Positions 35,435 through 44,051 of a stretch of 64,000 nucleotides of DNA are shown here, piece after piece. How positions within the stretch are numbered: position 1 is the stretch's first letter; each line of letters opens with the position of its first letter. The position numbers and the translations under genes are program-made. The DNA is from Belliella filtrata (lineage in GTDB: Bacteria > Bacteroidota > Bacteroidia > Cytophagales > Cyclobacteriaceae): contig NZ_JAKZGP010000004.1 of assembly GCF_022549775.1 (NCBI RefSeq), forward strand, positions 1 to 64,000, given 5' to 3'. The notes below the pieces were generated by a model. The model ran no database searches, was not told where the DNA came from, and worked only from the letters and a program-made list of their open reading frames with translations.

Positions 35435-37102
35435 TTAAGAAAAGATTTTTTCTAGTATTTTGTAAGTAATCAAATAGGTAGGTCTCACTCCGTCCATTCC
35501 CAAAGCACCTGAGGCAAGTGTACTACCTGTTTCTAAAGGATTGTCAGATGCATAGTAAGCATAAAGCACCTTCACATTTTTTCTTATCGAATTTCTGATC
35601 TTACTTGCAGACTGTATAGCTTTTTGATAATGAGCCCCTTCCATCTCCAGACCACAAGCTTTCCATGAAGACTCCATAAAGTACTTCAGGACATCTTTGT
35701 TTTGCAAGGAAGTACCGAGAACAGTGATCATAGGACCATCATATACACCTATATCATAGCCTTCAAAATCATTTTTCTTCAGTTCATTTTTCAAAGGATA
35801 GTTATCTGCAGTGCCTTCAAAAACATGGCTACTTGGGATCATGATATCCCCTTTATTTCCTTCAAGAATACCCGCTTTACCCATGATCGATGCAGAGACT
35901 ACATCCAAAGGAATCGATTTACCTCCTTTATCGTATGGCTTGAGTAATTCATCAAAGCACTCGTATGCTTGCTCTCCAAATGCATAGTCCATTACGACAA
36001 TTACTGGTCGGTCTTTTTTCTCCTTTGGCAAAGAAACACCTGGAATCACTGATCCTTTAGACATCTGAGCAGTATCTATGATTTGAGCTCCTATGTTGGT
36101 TCCAGAAAGATCAGGTAAATCTATGAATCCATTGATATTTGCAAAGTTTTGGATTTCTTTTGTATAGTTTTTCTTTTCTCCAGTACTGATTTCCATGGCC
36201 ACCTTTTCGATCTCATCATAAGATTTCAGCCCCAACGCTTGATGTCCATAGATTGTATTTACCACACTATGCAAATTCGCCGAAATGATATGAATAGGTC
36301 TTTCCAGTAAATCATTTTCATCCAATACTTGCTTGATCCGTGTCGCCCAAAGCTCTCCATATACATGGTGTCCCACACGCTCTCTCAATGTCGCAGAAAA
36401 TGAAATCTCCCTATCTTTTTCCTCTACAAACTCATCTATTGACAACTTTCCTAAATGATAGATAATGGAAAACAGGCTATTGGAATTGGATGATTGATCA
36501 AACTTCTCAATGGCATTGTGAGTCTCATCAAAAGTTCTACCCGTAATATGGCTCAGGTAAGAACATGCAGCTTCTTTGTCAAACTCCTCTCCTTTTCTTT
36601 CTTTCTCAACAATACTTGCAAGCATCTTCCAGTTAAGGTTCATCCTACCTTTTTGATCAGTAGCATTTTCTCTTATCTTTTCGGCCTCAATATAGAGAAA
36701 GGTAAGGTGGGTAAGTATATCATATATGTCGGATTTGCCTCGCGTCATTTCTACGTACATTTGCTCTTCATCTACCCTATAACAGTTTCTCTTTCTCCTT
36801 GCAGGTACAAAAGTTGGGAAATCTGAGTGCTCGTAACCTTCTCTACTGATCAACCTGACATAGCGACACTCTTCTATCCCTCTTGGCAACCTCTCCATTA
36901 CATACAATAAGCCATCAAGTTCGATTTTTTCTTCATCCACTACCAATCCGTAAATCTCTGGGCTCAAAACCAAAAGTGAACTCACTAGCGACTCACCGGA
37001 AACTCCCATTGGCTTATAAGACCCCCTCATAAACAAATGCCTCATCGTAATGTATAGCTTCTCAATGGCTGCGCGTGATTCCTGTGCTCTAGTTCTTTTC
37101 AT
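35435..37102 (-). CDS. DUF6909-like protein with nucleoside-phosphorylase-like C-terminal half
   Basis: A 555-residue cytoplasmic protein with no signal peptide. The N-terminal 240 residues are helical and charged; I do not recognise a fold. From about residue 360 it resembles the purine nucleoside phosphorylase / MTA nucleosidase fold: a VIVVMDYAFGEQ strand, a GDIMIPSSHVFEGTAD loop, and a CGLEMEGAHYQKA segment that recalls the EMEGA substrate-binding loop of that family. The catalytic function is therefore an inference. I recall the family name DUF6909 but am not certain of it. It has its own terminator downstream and a dyad-flanked promoter box upstream. Confidence 0.7.
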   Translation of the reverse strand: MKRTRAQESRAAIEKLYITMRHLFMRGSYKPMGVSGESLVSSLLVLSPEIYGLVVDEEKIELDGLLYVMERLPRGIEECRYVRLISREGYEHSDFPTFVPARRKRNCYRVDEEQMYVEMTRGKSDIYDILTHLTFLYIEAEKIRENATDQKGRMNLNWKMLASIVEKERKGEEFDKEAACSYLSHITGRTFDETHNAIEKFDQSSNSNSLFSIIYHLGKLSIDEFVEEKDREISFSATLRERVGHHVYGELWATRIKQVLDENDLLERPIHIISANLHSVVNTIYGHQALGLKSYDEIEKVAMEISTGEKKNYTKEIQNFANINGFIDLPDLSGTNIGAQIIDTAQMSKGSVIPGVSLPKEKKDRPVIVVMDYAFGEQAYECFDELLKPYDKGGKSIPLDVVSASIMGKAGILEGNKGDIMIPSSHVFEGTADNYPLKNELKKNDFEGYDIGVYDGPMITVLGTSLQNKDVLKYFMESSWKACGLEMEGAHYQKAIQSASKIRNSIRKNVKVLYAYYASDNPLETGSTLASGALGMDGVRPTYLITYKILEKIFS

Positions 37103-37242
37103 ATGTTCTTCGTTTTTTTCAATTATAAATTGGCCTTTCTCCTTGATTACTTCTTAGCAAAATTGACTAGATTCTACCCTCCTTTTAATTCACTTTTGCA
37201 TGTCAGAGGCAAGCGAAAATACCAGTTTTACAAATTTTTGTA

Positions 37243-37278
37243 TTAGATAAATTCAGCAAATATAGCATATTTATCTAA
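37243..37278 (-). promoter_or_regulatory. Promoter box centred in a 10-bp perfect dyad
   Basis: TTAGATAAAT (37243-37252) and ATTTATCTAA (37269-37278) are perfect inverted repeats with a 16-base spacer. On the minus strand TATATTTG (37257-37264) lies exactly at the centre and fits TAnnTTTG. The arrangement reads towards the DUF6909-like gene, whose ATG is about 155 bases away. No good -33 TTG was found. Confidence 0.5.
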
Positions 37279-37340
37279 ATAGATCGATACATTATTTCAT
37301 AAATTCAAAATTCTCAAATGAATTAACCTAATCTCGCTAT

Positions 37341-37856
37341 TCAATACCTCTCTTTAAGTATAGCCAAATGATGTGCTACGTGACCAGTCATGATGTAAAA
37401 TAATGCCCTTACACTCACCTCATAACCACTTGCCATTCCTATATTTGACCATGAGTCAATCGGTAAGGTTTTGAGCAAAGAAACACATGCATAACGTGAA
37501 AACTCAAAATCTTCTATCAGCTTATTAAGTGGAATTGCATTTGCCATAGATCTTGCCACATATTCATCTTGATCAAAACTTGGAAGTGGAGATTTTTCTC
37601 CTCTAGCAAAGCATAAAGCACGAAAAGTCATTATCCTATCCGTATCTATCATGTGAGACAATACCTCCTTTGCCGTCCACTTACCTTCAGCATAAGTTTC
37701 ATTACTTTTCTCCTCCCCCATAGTCTCAAAGTAACTTCTGACTTCTTGAATCTGGGTCAAAAGCAATTTATCTATGTTTTCATTTATAACCCTTTTGATA
37801 TAGCTTTCATAATAAGGCGCATATTCTCCTACTTTAGGCTTGAATGTTTCGTTCAT
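37341..37856 (-). CDS. DinB-family metal-binding protein
   Basis: The 171 residues form the four-helix DinB / YfiT-like bundle. The three expected metal-binding His are in VLSHMIDTDRI (near residue 67) and GHVAHHLAIL (near 159). WTAKEVLSHM is the family's first signature. Members include bacillithiol- and mycothiol-dependent transferases, so a thiol transferase role is possible but not shown. It diverges from the M28 peptidase gene. The 238-base space between it and the DUF6909-like start holds the dyad-promoter element. Confidence 0.85.
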   Translation of the reverse strand: MNETFKPKVGEYAPYYESYIKRVINENIDKLLLTQIQEVRSYFETMGEEKSNETYAEGKWTAKEVLSHMIDTDRIMTFRALCFARGEKSPLPSFDQDEYVARSMANAIPLNKLIEDFEFSRYACVSLLKTLPIDSWSNIGMASGYEVSVRALFYIMTGHVAHHLAILKERY

Positions 37857-37924
37857 GTAAAATTAGTTTGGTGATAGCTTGTCCTTTGGTAAATTTAATG
37901 CATATACCATCATAATGTCGAAAA

Positions 37925-39274
37925 ATGAAAAAAATATTACTCATACTTGCGCTCATAGCTAGTTTAGATTGCTTCGGACAGACCCAAATCATACAACGTA
38001 ACCCTGCAATAGAAGCAATGGTAAATGAAATCAGTGCTGAAAGTCTTGAACAATATGTTAGAAAATTGGCTGATTTTGGTACCAGACATACCTTGAGTGA
38101 TCAGCAAGAAAATCGTGGCATCCTAGCTTCTCAAAACTATGTACTAGACCATTTCAAGTCTATGGAGTCTAAAAGTGCAGGTAGATTAAGCTCTGAAATA
38201 GACTTCTTCACCATCCCTGCAGACAATCGTAGGATTCCATCAGATAGCAAGCTTGGGAATGTCATAGCCACCTTGAAAGGTACTGACCCAAATGATGATA
38301 GGGTATTCCTAATCATGGCACATATTGATTCTCGTGCATTAGATGTGATGAACAGCAAGATAGATGCTCCTGGAGCCAATGATGACGGCTCTGGTGTAGC
38401 TGCAATTATGGAACTGGTAAGTATCATGTCTGGTAGATCATTCCCAGCTACGATCAAGTTTGCCGTGGTGAGCGGTGAAGAGCAAGGACTTAAGGGAGCT
38501 GAATACCTTGCAAAAAAAGCCAAAGAAGAAAACTGGAACCTTGTCGCAGTACTGAACAATGATATGATAGGCAACAGCCGATCTTCAGAAACAAATATTG
38601 CTGACAATACCAGAATCCGGATTTTCTCTGAAGGTGTTCCAATGGCGGAGACAGAACAAATGGCTGCCATCAGAAGATATACTAATGGAGAAAATGATAG
38701 CAAATCAAGACAGCTTGCTAGGTTTATCAAAGAAATCGGAGAAAAATATGTAGATCAGTTAGAAGTCAAATTGGTTTACAGAAATGATCGATTTTTGAGA
38801 GGCGGGGATCATACACCATTTGCAAGAGAAGGATTCACAGCTATTCGAGTTTGTGAAATGAATGAAAACTACTATGCACAACATGAAGATGTGAGGTTAG
38901 AGAATGCTATTCAGTATGGTGATCTTCCCGAGTTCATGGATTTCGAATACATGAGGAAAGCTACAGGGATCAACTTAGCTGTACTAGCAAATCTAGCAAC
39001 AGCACCTTCTGAACCACTAATGGTAGGCATAGATGTAAGAAAGCTAAGCAATAGTTCTACCCTTCGCTGGGAAGCTCCAAAGACTGGAAAAGCTAAAGGA
39101 TACTATGTTCTCCTCAGAGAAACTGACGCTTCTATGTGGCAGAAAAAGTTTTATACCGAAGACTTGACCTTGACTATCCCCTACTCCAAAGACAATTATT
39201 TCTTCGCTGTACAGGCCGTTGGAGAAAATGGACATGAGAGTTTAGCTGTGTTTCCTCAACCAATAACGAGATGA
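37925..39274 (+). CDS. Exported M28-family zinc peptidase
   Basis: The signal peptide ends near residue 19 (LDCFGQ). The M28 aminopeptidase core has its zinc ligands in MAHIDSR, GANDDGSGVAA (bridging Asp), GEEQGLKGAEYL (catalytic Glu and zinc Glu), NNDMIGN, and the final His in YYAQHEDV. After about residue 365 a fibronectin-type-III-like domain follows (STLRWEAPKTGKAKGYYVLL). It should cleave peptides in the periplasm or outside. The gene is followed without a gap by the remains of an antitoxin gene. Confidence 0.9.
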   Translation: MKKILLILALIASLDCFGQTQIIQRNPAIEAMVNEISAESLEQYVRKLADFGTRHTLSDQQENRGILASQNYVLDHFKSMESKSAGRLSSEIDFFTIPADNRRIPSDSKLGNVIATLKGTDPNDDRVFLIMAHIDSRALDVMNSKIDAPGANDDGSGVAAIMELVSIMSGRSFPATIKFAVVSGEEQGLKGAEYLAKKAKEENWNLVAVLNNDMIGNSRSSETNIADNTRIRIFSEGVPMAETEQMAAIRRYTNGENDSKSRQLARFIKEIGEKYVDQLEVKLVYRNDRFLRGGDHTPFAREGFTAIRVCEMNENYYAQHEDVRLENAIQYGDLPEFMDFEYMRKATGINLAVLANLATAPSEPLMVGIDVRKLSNSSTLRWEAPKTGKAKGYYVLLRETDASMWQKKFYTEDLTLTIPYSKDNYFFAVQAVGENGHESLAVFPQPITR

Positions 39275-39277
39275 TAA

Positions 39278-39586
39278 ATCCAATTTGCTTTTGAGCAAAT
39301 AAAAGGTGTATTTATAGGTGAAATTGGAACATATCGTAGAATACAATACGAACAAAAGCTTCAACTTGAAGCAGTTGGTGAGTTAATCCGTAAAGTAAAG
39401 CTGCAAAGAAACTCAACACAATAAGAACTTGGAAAATTAGTTGGTGTACAGCGGGCTCAGCTATCAGAACTTGAAAACTATCAAACAAATGTATCTCTGG
39501 AAACAATTTTAAAAGTTTCCAGAGCTTTAAAAGCAAAAGTGAATTTCAACGTTGAGCTTTTTGACAAAAGCATTCAAATTGCTGAA
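39278..39586 (+). pseudogene. HigA/XRE-type antitoxin remnant with in-frame stop
   Basis: In the frame of the M28 gene, just after its TGA and a TAA, the sequence reads FIGEIGT, QYEQKLQLEAVGELIRK, then QRNSTQ followed by TAA (39422-39424), then ELGKLVGVQRAQLSELEN and SLETILKVSRALKAKVNFNV. This is the helix-turn-helix domain of HigA-like antitoxins, usually with a Glu or Gln codon where the stop is. No start codon precedes it, and the 3' end runs into the SSS gene. The gene is dead; no toxin partner is visible. Confidence 0.8.
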
Positions 39587-39656
39587 TTGGCTTACACCTA
39601 CTTTAGTATTTCACCTATCTCATACAATATAAACATCACAAAGTATTCGGGAAACC

Positions 39657-41360
39657 TCACCCTCTCCTCATCAACTGAATCAAAGCAGCCAATACCATCA
39701 CCAGAATACAGCCAATGGCATTGTACCAAAGGAAACCTATATTGATGTCTATGCCTAGTATTGATTCGCCATTAAACCAATGGAGCATTAATATAATCGC
39801 CTCAGCAATCAAAGCTGCTATGAAAACAGCATGTCCCTTGATCCATTTCATATAAAACCCAACCAAGAAAATACCCAAAATTGTCCCGTAAAACAATGAA
39901 CCAAGTAAGTTAACCGCTTGAATGAGGTTTTCAAATAGTGAGGCATAAGTGGCAAATAATATGGCAAATACTCCCCATAAAGCTGTAAGCCACTTAGATG
40001 AAAGCATGTAATGCTTGTCTGATTCATTTTTACGAAGCGAACGTTTGTAGATATCAATCGTAGATGTGGTACCTAGGGAGTTCAATTCTGAAGCAGTAGA
40101 GGACATTGCAGCTGAAAAAATCACAGCAAATAGCAATCCGACAATACCCATCGGTAGATAGTCCATTACAAATCGCATAAACACATAGTCTGTGTCCTTG
40201 GTCTCAGCATTAGGTTCATTTTGGACGATAAGAGACTTTACCTCATTTCGAATTTCTTCCTGACGCTTTTGGGAAGCTTTCATTCCTGATTGGGCATTCC
40301 TAATCCCTTGTTCATCATCAGCCTTGACAGCCGCAAGTAGTTCATTGATATGGTTTGACTTTTGTTCAAAAGCTTCACTATAAGCTCCTTCTAGTTTCAA
40401 AAATGGCTCTTCATAATCAGAATTGATCAAGCGCTCTGTTTGCACTTTATTGAATACTACCGGTGGTTGGAAAAACTGGTAAAATACAAAAACCATCACC
40501 CCAATAAACAAGATGATAAACTGCATGGGAATCTTCAGGAGACCGTTCATGATCAGCCCCATCCTACTCTCTGCAAGTGACTTTCCTGTCAAATAGCGCT
40601 GTACTTGAGACTGATCTGTTCCAAAATAGGAAAGAAAAAGAAATAATGCAGCAGTCATACCAGACCATACATTATACCTATCTGCCAAGTCAAATTCGAA
40701 ATTGATAATGTTCAGTCTTTCCATTTTTCCTGCAACATGTAGCGCATCAGAGAAACCTACAGGGAGCATTTTGATCACAAAAATTCCTGCCAAAATCATA
40801 CCTCCCATCATTACTCCCATTTGCTGTTTTTGAGTAATAGAAACGGCTTTGGTACCACCTGATACCGTATAAAGTATCACCAGAACTCCAATAAAAATAT
40901 TGGTCCAAAACAAATTCCATCCCAACAAAGTGGACAAAATAATCGCAGGTGCATAAATCGTAATTCCCGCAGCTAATCCTCTTTGTGTCAAAAACAAAAG
41001 TGCAGCCAGTGTTCTAGTTTTCAGGTCAAATCTATTTTCCAAAAACTCATAAGCTGTATACACTTTTAGCTTATAATAAATAGGAATAAATGTCACTGAA
41101 AGTATAATCATCGCTATAGGCAATCCGAAATAGAATTGAATAAAGCGCATACCGTCTTCATAGGCTTGCCCAGGAGTACTCAAAAAAGTAATCGCAGATG
41201 CTTGTGTTGCCATGATAGATAAGCCTATTGTCCACCAGTTCATGTCACTATCTCCACGGAGATAGTTGTCCATACTTTTAGGACCGTATGTCTTGTAGAC
41301 TCCATACCCTACTATCAGCAAAAGCGTAGCAAATAATACTATCCAATCAATCGTACTCAT
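39657..41360 (-). CDS. Sodium:solute symporter (SSS family)
   Basis: Inner-membrane Na+-coupled transporter of 567 residues with about 13 helices. SSS features include the LRGDSDMNWWTIGLSIMATQ start of the core, TVSGGTKAV near 165, and GTDQSQVQRYLTGKS near 247, the most conserved family motif. Residues 301-391 form an unusual polar, partly coiled-coil insert (EAFEQKSNHINELLAAVKAD and onwards). Its start ATG overlaps the stop of a 33-residue membrane peptide gene, which in turn overlaps the PIG-L gene, so all three are translated together. The substrate is unknown. Confidence 0.88.
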   Translation of the reverse strand: MSTIDWIVLFATLLLIVGYGVYKTYGPKSMDNYLRGDSDMNWWTIGLSIMATQASAITFLSTPGQAYEDGMRFIQFYFGLPIAMIILSVTFIPIYYKLKVYTAYEFLENRFDLKTRTLAALLFLTQRGLAAGITIYAPAIILSTLLGWNLFWTNIFIGVLVILYTVSGGTKAVSITQKQQMGVMMGGMILAGIFVIKMLPVGFSDALHVAGKMERLNIINFEFDLADRYNVWSGMTAALFLFLSYFGTDQSQVQRYLTGKSLAESRMGLIMNGLLKIPMQFIILFIGVMVFVFYQFFQPPVVFNKVQTERLINSDYEEPFLKLEGAYSEAFEQKSNHINELLAAVKADDEQGIRNAQSGMKASQKRQEEIRNEVKSLIVQNEPNAETKDTDYVFMRFVMDYLPMGIVGLLFAVIFSAAMSSTASELNSLGTTSTIDIYKRSLRKNESDKHYMLSSKWLTALWGVFAILFATYASLFENLIQAVNLLGSLFYGTILGIFLVGFYMKWIKGHAVFIAALIAEAIILMLHWFNGESILGIDINIGFLWYNAIGCILVMVLAALIQLMRRG

Positions 41361-41458
41361 GCGTATGCTTTAGTTAACCAATAAAACAAGGCGATCAAAA
41401 TCAAAAGTGTCCCGGCTAATATAAAATACCATTTATTCCAATTTTGATTATCTTCCAT
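41357..41458 (-). CDS. 33-residue single-span membrane protein between PIG-L and SSS genes
   Basis: ATG (41458-41456) opens 33 codons ending with TGA at 41357. The peptide starts MEDNQNWNKWYF and continues with one hydrophobic span (ILAGTLLILIALFYWL) and a short TKAYA tail, a classic small membrane protein. It overlaps the last 11 bases of the PIG-L gene and its TGA overlaps the SSS start in an ATGA arrangement. Such tight coupling on both sides, and a clean helix, make it a real gene rather than chance. A role as small subunit or regulator of the symporter is inference. Confidence 0.75.
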   Translation of the reverse strand: MEDNQNWNKWYFILAGTLLILIALFYWLTKAYA

Positions 41459-43907
41459 CTCCTTGCTCTATAAGATTGACAAAAAGTTTGATAGCACCAG
41501 GAACGCCAGCCGGCAAATGCCTGAACCATGAGATACCAGAATAGGTGTAGGTACCTTCACCATATCTTGTATGAAGCAAAGATCCCTTACTTGCCTCTTC
41601 TCCAGGGTCTTTCATCTCTAGTGGAGTGGTATATTTTTCATCCCAATCTGATGTAAAATATAGACCTCTCTCTTGTACCCAATCTTCAAAGTCTTTGGAG
41701 GTAATCTGTATTGGAGAGGTTAGTATTGGATGATTATAATCCGCAACGACAGGTGACCCTTCAACCGTAACCCTATCCCTTGATATAGCAAATGGATAAG
41801 GGCCAAGTTCTCTTGTCAAAAGTGGTGAAGATGTATTGTACTGCACGATCAAATTCCCACCTTCTTTCACATATTCCATCAATTGATCAACATTATTGGC
41901 TAAACGCTGATTCGTATTGAATGCTCTGATACCGATGATCACAGTAGGGTAAAGTTGGAGATTAGATTTACTTATCGATCCATTATCTAAGACATTGACA
42001 TCATATCCCAAATACCTCAATACTTCTGGTACATCATCACCTGCACCAGCTATATAGGCGATCTTTTGACCAGAGATAGCAAAATCAAACTTTATCAAAT
42101 CAAATGATGCTGTAGTAAAGTAAGTCAAATTTGGAATGTGCTTGTAAAGAATCCTATTGATATCTTGGTTGTATATTCTGCCATCCTCAGTTTTATATGC
42201 TGCAGTGACTGTGGTTTTTTGATTTTTAGCAGATATCAATTCCACTTTATATATCACTCTTTTTCTTCTCTCATCTCTGTCTTCAGAAAGAACCTTATAT
42301 TGGGATTTATCCAAACCTTCCAATTCCAAAACACCATTTAAGATTTCTCGCTTGAAACTCACTTCAACTTCTAGAGAAGGCTTTTGATCTTTCATCAAAA
42401 ATGCCAGTGATTGATTCAATGATACATTTACTTCGGGTACTACGGTAAGCGGTTGCTTGATTTCTCCATCCACTTGATCATTATATTTATACATCAATGG
42501 CAATACCATCTCAAACTTTTGACCTTGTATGGTCAATTCAAGATTGGCAGCGATCGAAGGCTGATTGATTGGAGGACCAATTTTTGCTAGATCAGCTATA
42601 TCAAATAGGTTATTGTCGATTGGTTTCTCCAACCAAAATGGTTGAGAAATAGAAAAATCAACAGGTATTTCTATAGAAACTGGTTTAGTTAAAGGTTGAT
42701 TTGGTTTTGAGTTAGTTGAAAAATCAACTTCGAACAGCTGATGATTAGCTTTCGATAGTTCTGTAGGAATTTTGCTTGGGTTGTTAAAGGTGATTTCAGC
42801 GGCTATAGTTTCGCCAGCGTAGGCAATTTCCTTATTCACATTGAATTCTGCCTTGATGCCCATCGCATCCAAAATCAATTGATTAATTGCCTCTTTTTTC
42901 TCAGTGTACCAAAGCTCCTCTAAAGAATTGCTGTCGATCATCTTCTTGAGTTCCAGCAATCCATCAATATTGTTTGATACATTCACAAAATCGAAGTCTT
43001 GAAGTAATTGATTTAGCTTATCCTGAATGGCCTTTCCATTAGGTACTTGATTCCATTTGCTTTCAATTCCTTCAAACGGGCTATTTTTAAAAGTATCTCC
43101 TTTCAACTGCTCAATATGGTCTTGTCCCATGCCGATTTGTGGTGTAGAGCCAAATCCTTGAGACTTGTGCATCGTCCTGCTGTCGGCAGCTATTTGAGAG
43201 TAGGTTGTACCTAATAAAGGATTATAGTCTCCTACAGGGAAAACGTGATACTTCTTATCCTCACTAGCCTCATATTGTCCACCCCAGCTGTAAGCATTCC
43301 AAAACAAACGCTTTGGCTTCCATACTTTAACTTTGGAGAGCTGATCTGGAAATGATTTGGAATCTCCTGCCAAATCAAAAGCTTCATAAGAAAGCATGGC
43401 TGAAGTAGTGTGATGCCCGTGTGTAGTTCCTGGAGTCAAATTGAACCTATTGATAACAATATCAGGCTGAAAACTTCTGATTACCCAAGTCACATCAGCC
43501 AATAGCTTTTCCTTGTCCCAATTGTTCAATGTTTCATCAGGATTTTTGCTAAAACCAAAATCCAAAGCCCTAGAAAAAAACTGACGACCACCATCTGTCT
43601 CTCGTGCCCTAAGAAGCTCATGTGTACGAATCAAGCCTAATGGCACACCCAGCTCTTTGCCTATTAAATTCTGCCCTCCGTCTCCCCTAGTAAGTGACAA
43701 ATAAGCCACCTGTGCATGTTCACCATTTGCTAAGTAGGATATTAATCTTGTGTTTTCATCATCAGGGTGCGCAGCTACAAAAAGAATCCTTTTCGTCTCT
43801 TGAAGTTTAAGCAATTCATGATAAAGTTTGGACGAGGGATTTTGCGCAAAAGCAAAACTTGATACCAATTGAAATACAATCAAGCCAAAGGCTAATTTTC
43901 TGAACAT
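41448..43907 (-). CDS. Exported PIG-L (LmbE-like) deacetylase, multi-domain
   Basis: The signal peptide ends near residue 21 (SFAFAQ). The LmbE zinc site AHPDDE is at 46-51 and the third ligand is in THGHHTTSAML near 165; such enzymes remove acetyl groups from GlcNAc-type amides. After about residue 350 come beta-sandwich domains (around EIAYAGETIAAEITFNNP), then a C-terminal GATase1-like segment (ALRYLGYDVNVLDNG is close to it in style: VPEVLRYLGYDVNV and LMEYVKEGGNLIVQYNTS). At 819 residues it is far longer than BshB-like enzymes. It heads the operon with the 33-residue peptide and the SSS symporter. Confidence 0.85.
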   Translation of the reverse strand: MFRKLAFGLIVFQLVSSFAFAQNPSSKLYHELLKLQETKRILFVAAHPDDENTRLISYLANGEHAQVAYLSLTRGDGGQNLIGKELGVPLGLIRTHELLRARETDGGRQFFSRALDFGFSKNPDETLNNWDKEKLLADVTWVIRSFQPDIVINRFNLTPGTTHGHHTTSAMLSYEAFDLAGDSKSFPDQLSKVKVWKPKRLFWNAYSWGGQYEASEDKKYHVFPVGDYNPLLGTTYSQIAADSRTMHKSQGFGSTPQIGMGQDHIEQLKGDTFKNSPFEGIESKWNQVPNGKAIQDKLNQLLQDFDFVNVSNNIDGLLELKKMIDSNSLEELWYTEKKEAINQLILDAMGIKAEFNVNKEIAYAGETIAAEITFNNPSKIPTELSKANHQLFEVDFSTNSKPNQPLTKPVSIEIPVDFSISQPFWLEKPIDNNLFDIADLAKIGPPINQPSIAANLELTIQGQKFEMVLPLMYKYNDQVDGEIKQPLTVVPEVNVSLNQSLAFLMKDQKPSLEVEVSFKREILNGVLELEGLDKSQYKVLSEDRDERRKRVIYKVELISAKNQKTTVTAAYKTEDGRIYNQDINRILYKHIPNLTYFTTASFDLIKFDFAISGQKIAYIAGAGDDVPEVLRYLGYDVNVLDNGSISKSNLQLYPTVIIGIRAFNTNQRLANNVDQLMEYVKEGGNLIVQYNTSSPLLTRELGPYPFAISRDRVTVEGSPVVADYNHPILTSPIQITSKDFEDWVQERGLYFTSDWDEKYTTPLEMKDPGEEASKGSLLHTRYGEGTYTYSGISWFRHLPAGVPGAIKLFVNLIEQGDGR

Positions 43908-43948
43908 AAACTTAGGTCATTTTGAAAGGTAAAAGCTAACAGATGTTT

Positions 43949-43977
43949 TAAAGATATAAAAACATTTTTTTATCAAA
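43949..43977 (-). promoter_or_regulatory. Candidate promoter of the PIG-L operon
   Basis: On the minus strand TTTG (43974-43977), 17 bases, TATCTTTA (43949-43956), one base off the -7 consensus TAnnTTTG. It lies between the TPR-gene terminator and the PIG-L start, 42 bases before the ATG at 43907. Confidence 0.45.
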
Positions 43978-44002
43978 GGGTTTTGAATTATGTAAAAAAA
44001 AA

Positions 44003-44025
44003 AAGCCACCCGTTATGGGCGGCTT
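44003..44025 (-). terminator. Rho-independent terminator of the gyrA-TPR transcript
   Basis: On the minus strand AAGCCGCCC, loop ATAAC, GGGTGGCTT, followed by a run of T (an A-run of about 12 on the plus strand). One A-C mismatch in the stem. It lies 26 bases after the TPR gene stop. Confidence 0.88.
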
Positions 44026-44051
44026 CTTCTTTATATGATTTCGATTTCAAA

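Noticed and set aside
39539-39745. 68-residue plus-strand ORF at the end of the symporter gene
   Set aside because: Its first part is the tail of the antitoxin remnant and the rest is the antisense of the symporter gene. It is covered by the pseudogene entry.
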